A stretch of DNA of 6,935 bases, from assembly GCA_031285975.1 (NCBI GenBank), contig JAITVE010000275.1, forward strand, positions 1 through 6,935, read 5' to 3'. The notes under the pieces were generated by a model. The model saw nothing but the letters and a program-made list of their open reading frames with translations, made no database searches and was not told where the DNA came from. This DNA comes from Candidatus Adiutrix sp. Its GTDB lineage: Bacteria; Desulfobacterota; Desulfarculia; Adiutricales; Adiutricaceae. Within the stretch, counting starts at the first letter, position 1. Each line of letters starts with the position of its first letter. This document shows, one piece after another, positions 6,045 to 6,935 of the stretch. The position numbers and the translations under genes were made by a program.

Positions 6045-6665
6045 TCAGCGTTGCACTACAAGGCCTTGGGCCCCGCCCGGCCATTCAAGCACAAAATCCA
6101 GCGTTTCAGCGGGATAGCGCCCGGCCGGGGAGTCGAAGGTCAACAGGTACACTTCCTCCCAGGGGTTGAAAATGGGGAAGTGGTCGCGGATGAATACGGC
6201 GTCGCGGCCGTAGCGTTTTATGTCCCTGGGCGCCCAAAGTTGCCCATCGGCGCCTTTCAACCGGGGACGGAAGCGGCCGAGCTTGGTGATGTCCTTTTCA
6301 GCCAAGTCCGGCGTATACAGCCCCATCAAAATCACCAGCGGCGCCTGGCCCCGCTTGGCGGGCCGCTTCCAGGCCGCCGTTTCCTTTTGATAGGCCGGGT
6401 CGGCGGCAAAGCGCCTATCCGCCGCCTGGGCCACGGCGGCGGTATACGGCAGGGCGCGGACTATCAGCGCCGAAGACAGGGTGTTCCATTCAAAGCTTTG
6501 ATTGGTTGCCAGGGCTGAGCCCAGCTCCATCATATATTCAGTCGCGCTTTGGGACTGCATCCTGGCTTCCGGGGAGAACGGCCCCCTGGCGCAGGCAACG
6601 AGCCCCAGGCTCAGAACGGCCGCCAATACCAGCCGCCAACCGCCCGCGCGGAAAAGGTGTGTCAT
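6045..6665 (-). CDS. Predicted lipoprotein of unknown function
   Basis: This 206-residue protein begins with a basic stretch, a hydrophobic core (LVLAAVLSLGL) and a lipobox LVAC with the lipidated cysteine at position 25. After it come ARGPF, with no Asp at +2, so sorting to the outer membrane is expected under the Lol rule, if that rule applies here. The mature part has an Ala-rich helical first half, rich in Arg and Lys around residues 84-106. The second half is more beta-like, with RDHFPIFNPWEEVYLLTF at about 159-176. I do not recognise the family and see no catalytic signature. ATG at 6665 has GAGGG four bases upstream. It is the first gene after the predicted promoter, and 68 bases separate it from the YkuD-family gene. 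A role as outer-membrane partner of the wall-trimming enzymes is inference from position. Confidence 0.82.
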   Translation of the reverse strand: MTHLFRAGGWRLVLAAVLSLGLVACARGPFSPEARMQSQSATEYMMELGSALATNQSFEWNTLSSALIVRALPYTAAVAQAADRRFAADPAYQKETAAWKRPAKRGQAPLVILMGLYTPDLAEKDITKLGRFRPRLKGADGQLWAPRDIKRYGRDAVFIRDHFPIFNPWEEVYLLTFDSPAGRYPAETLDFVLEWPGGAQGLVVQR

Positions 6666-6753
6666 AATGCCCTCGTGTTATTCAATCACTCTCAGGCGCC
6701 CGACGGCAAGCGCGTCTTGGGGCGGCCCGGCTGAGTGCGGAAAAGTATTCCAC

Positions 6754-6773
6754 AACTATTATCGAACTATTAT
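6754..6773. repeat. Tandem 9-base repeat AACTATTAT overlapping the -10 box
   Basis: AACTATTAT occurs at 6754-6762 and again at 6765-6773, separated by CG (an 11-base, one-helical-turn period). The right copy contains most of the -10 box and the left copy covers the expected transcription start. It could be a direct-repeat operator, a duplicated -10 box, or chance in an A/T-rich stretch. Confidence 0.45.
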
Positions 6774-6798
6774 AACACAATAAGCCCTTATATGCCAA
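6769..6798 (-). promoter_or_regulatory. Sigma70-type promoter of the operon
   Basis: On the minus strand the -35 box is TTGGCA (6798-6793) and the -10 box is a consensus TATAAT (6774-6769), with an 18-base spacer ending in TGTGT. Transcription should start near 6762, leaving a leader of roughly 95 bases before the lipoprotein ATG at 6665. The sequence just upstream, about 6837-6877, is A/T-rich. It is the only strong promoter-like match I noticed and suits the whole six-gene cluster. Confidence 0.65.
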
Positions 6799-6813
6799 GT
6801 GCCGACACCGGGC

Positions 6814-6842
6814 TTGACAGGGCTGACGCATATTGTTTTTAT
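6814..6842 (+). promoter_or_regulatory. Possible divergent promoter
   Basis: TTGACA (6814-6819), a 17-base spacer and a poor -10 (TTTTAT, 6837-6842) point rightward, away from the operon. The -35 is consensus but the -10 matches only four of six bases, and no gene is visible before the window ends at 6935. Confidence 0.25.
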
Positions 6843-6935
6843 TGAAATCATTGATAATTTTTTAAAAATCAGCCAGTTGCCACGCTTTTTTCAGAGCCCT
6901 TCGAGGGCTTGCCAAGCTAATTTTCCCATTCAGCA

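Noticed and set aside
6895..6909. Hairpin AGCCCT-TCG-AGGGCT near the right edge as a terminator
   Set aside because: The T-run lies before the stem on the plus strand and appears as an A-run after it on the minus strand, so neither orientation has the required T-tract.

Overview
The window is a GC-rich bacterial segment whose genes all lie on the minus strand, so it reads from right to left. Double-membrane cell-wall enzymes, a lipoprotein with a lipobox, and the M99 and Csd6/Pgp2-type peptidoglycan carboxypeptidase families (known from Helicobacter, Campylobacter and curved delta-proteobacterial lineages) suggest a Gram-negative, probably curved or helical bacterium. Desulfobacterota or a related former delta-proteobacterium is my best guess, from gene content only.

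Layout in transcription order. A well-formed sigma70-type promoter (about 6769-6798) precedes six co-oriented genes. They are: (1) an unrecognised outer-membrane-type lipoprotein (6665-6045); (2) a YkuD-fold L,D-carboxypeptidase/transpeptidase with two NTF2-like domains separated by a TolA-like Ala/Glu-rich coiled coil (5976-4273); (3) a bitopic membrane protein with a short coiled coil and a C-terminal domain I do not recognise (4122-3307); (4) a secreted single-domain paralogue of that C-terminal domain (3243-2698); (5) an M99-family D,L-carboxypeptidase of the Csd4/Pgp1 type with an enlarged C-terminus (2662-620); and (6) the 5' two-fifths or so of mtaB, a tRNA methylthiotransferase that runs off the left edge (609-1). 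A 150-base gap between genes 2 and 3 holds a strong inverted repeat. No tRNA, rRNA, CRISPR array or insertion sequence was seen.

How the parts may work together. In Campylobacter and Helicobacter, Pgp2/Csd6 trims tetrapeptide stems to tripeptides and Pgp1/Csd4 then trims tripeptides to dipeptides, and both steps are needed for helical shape. Here the likely counterparts of both enzymes sit in one operon. Between them are a membrane-anchored protein and its secreted paralogue, and a lipoprotein comes first. The inference is a self-contained peptidoglycan-trimming, cell-shape module with unknown accessory proteins.

The most striking structural event is a tandem duplication. It fused the signal-peptide start of the M99 gene to the C-terminal domain of gene 3 and so created gene 4. 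A 39-base identical block remains at both copies of the M99 start. A one-base difference puts the inherited start codon of gene 4 out of frame with its body.
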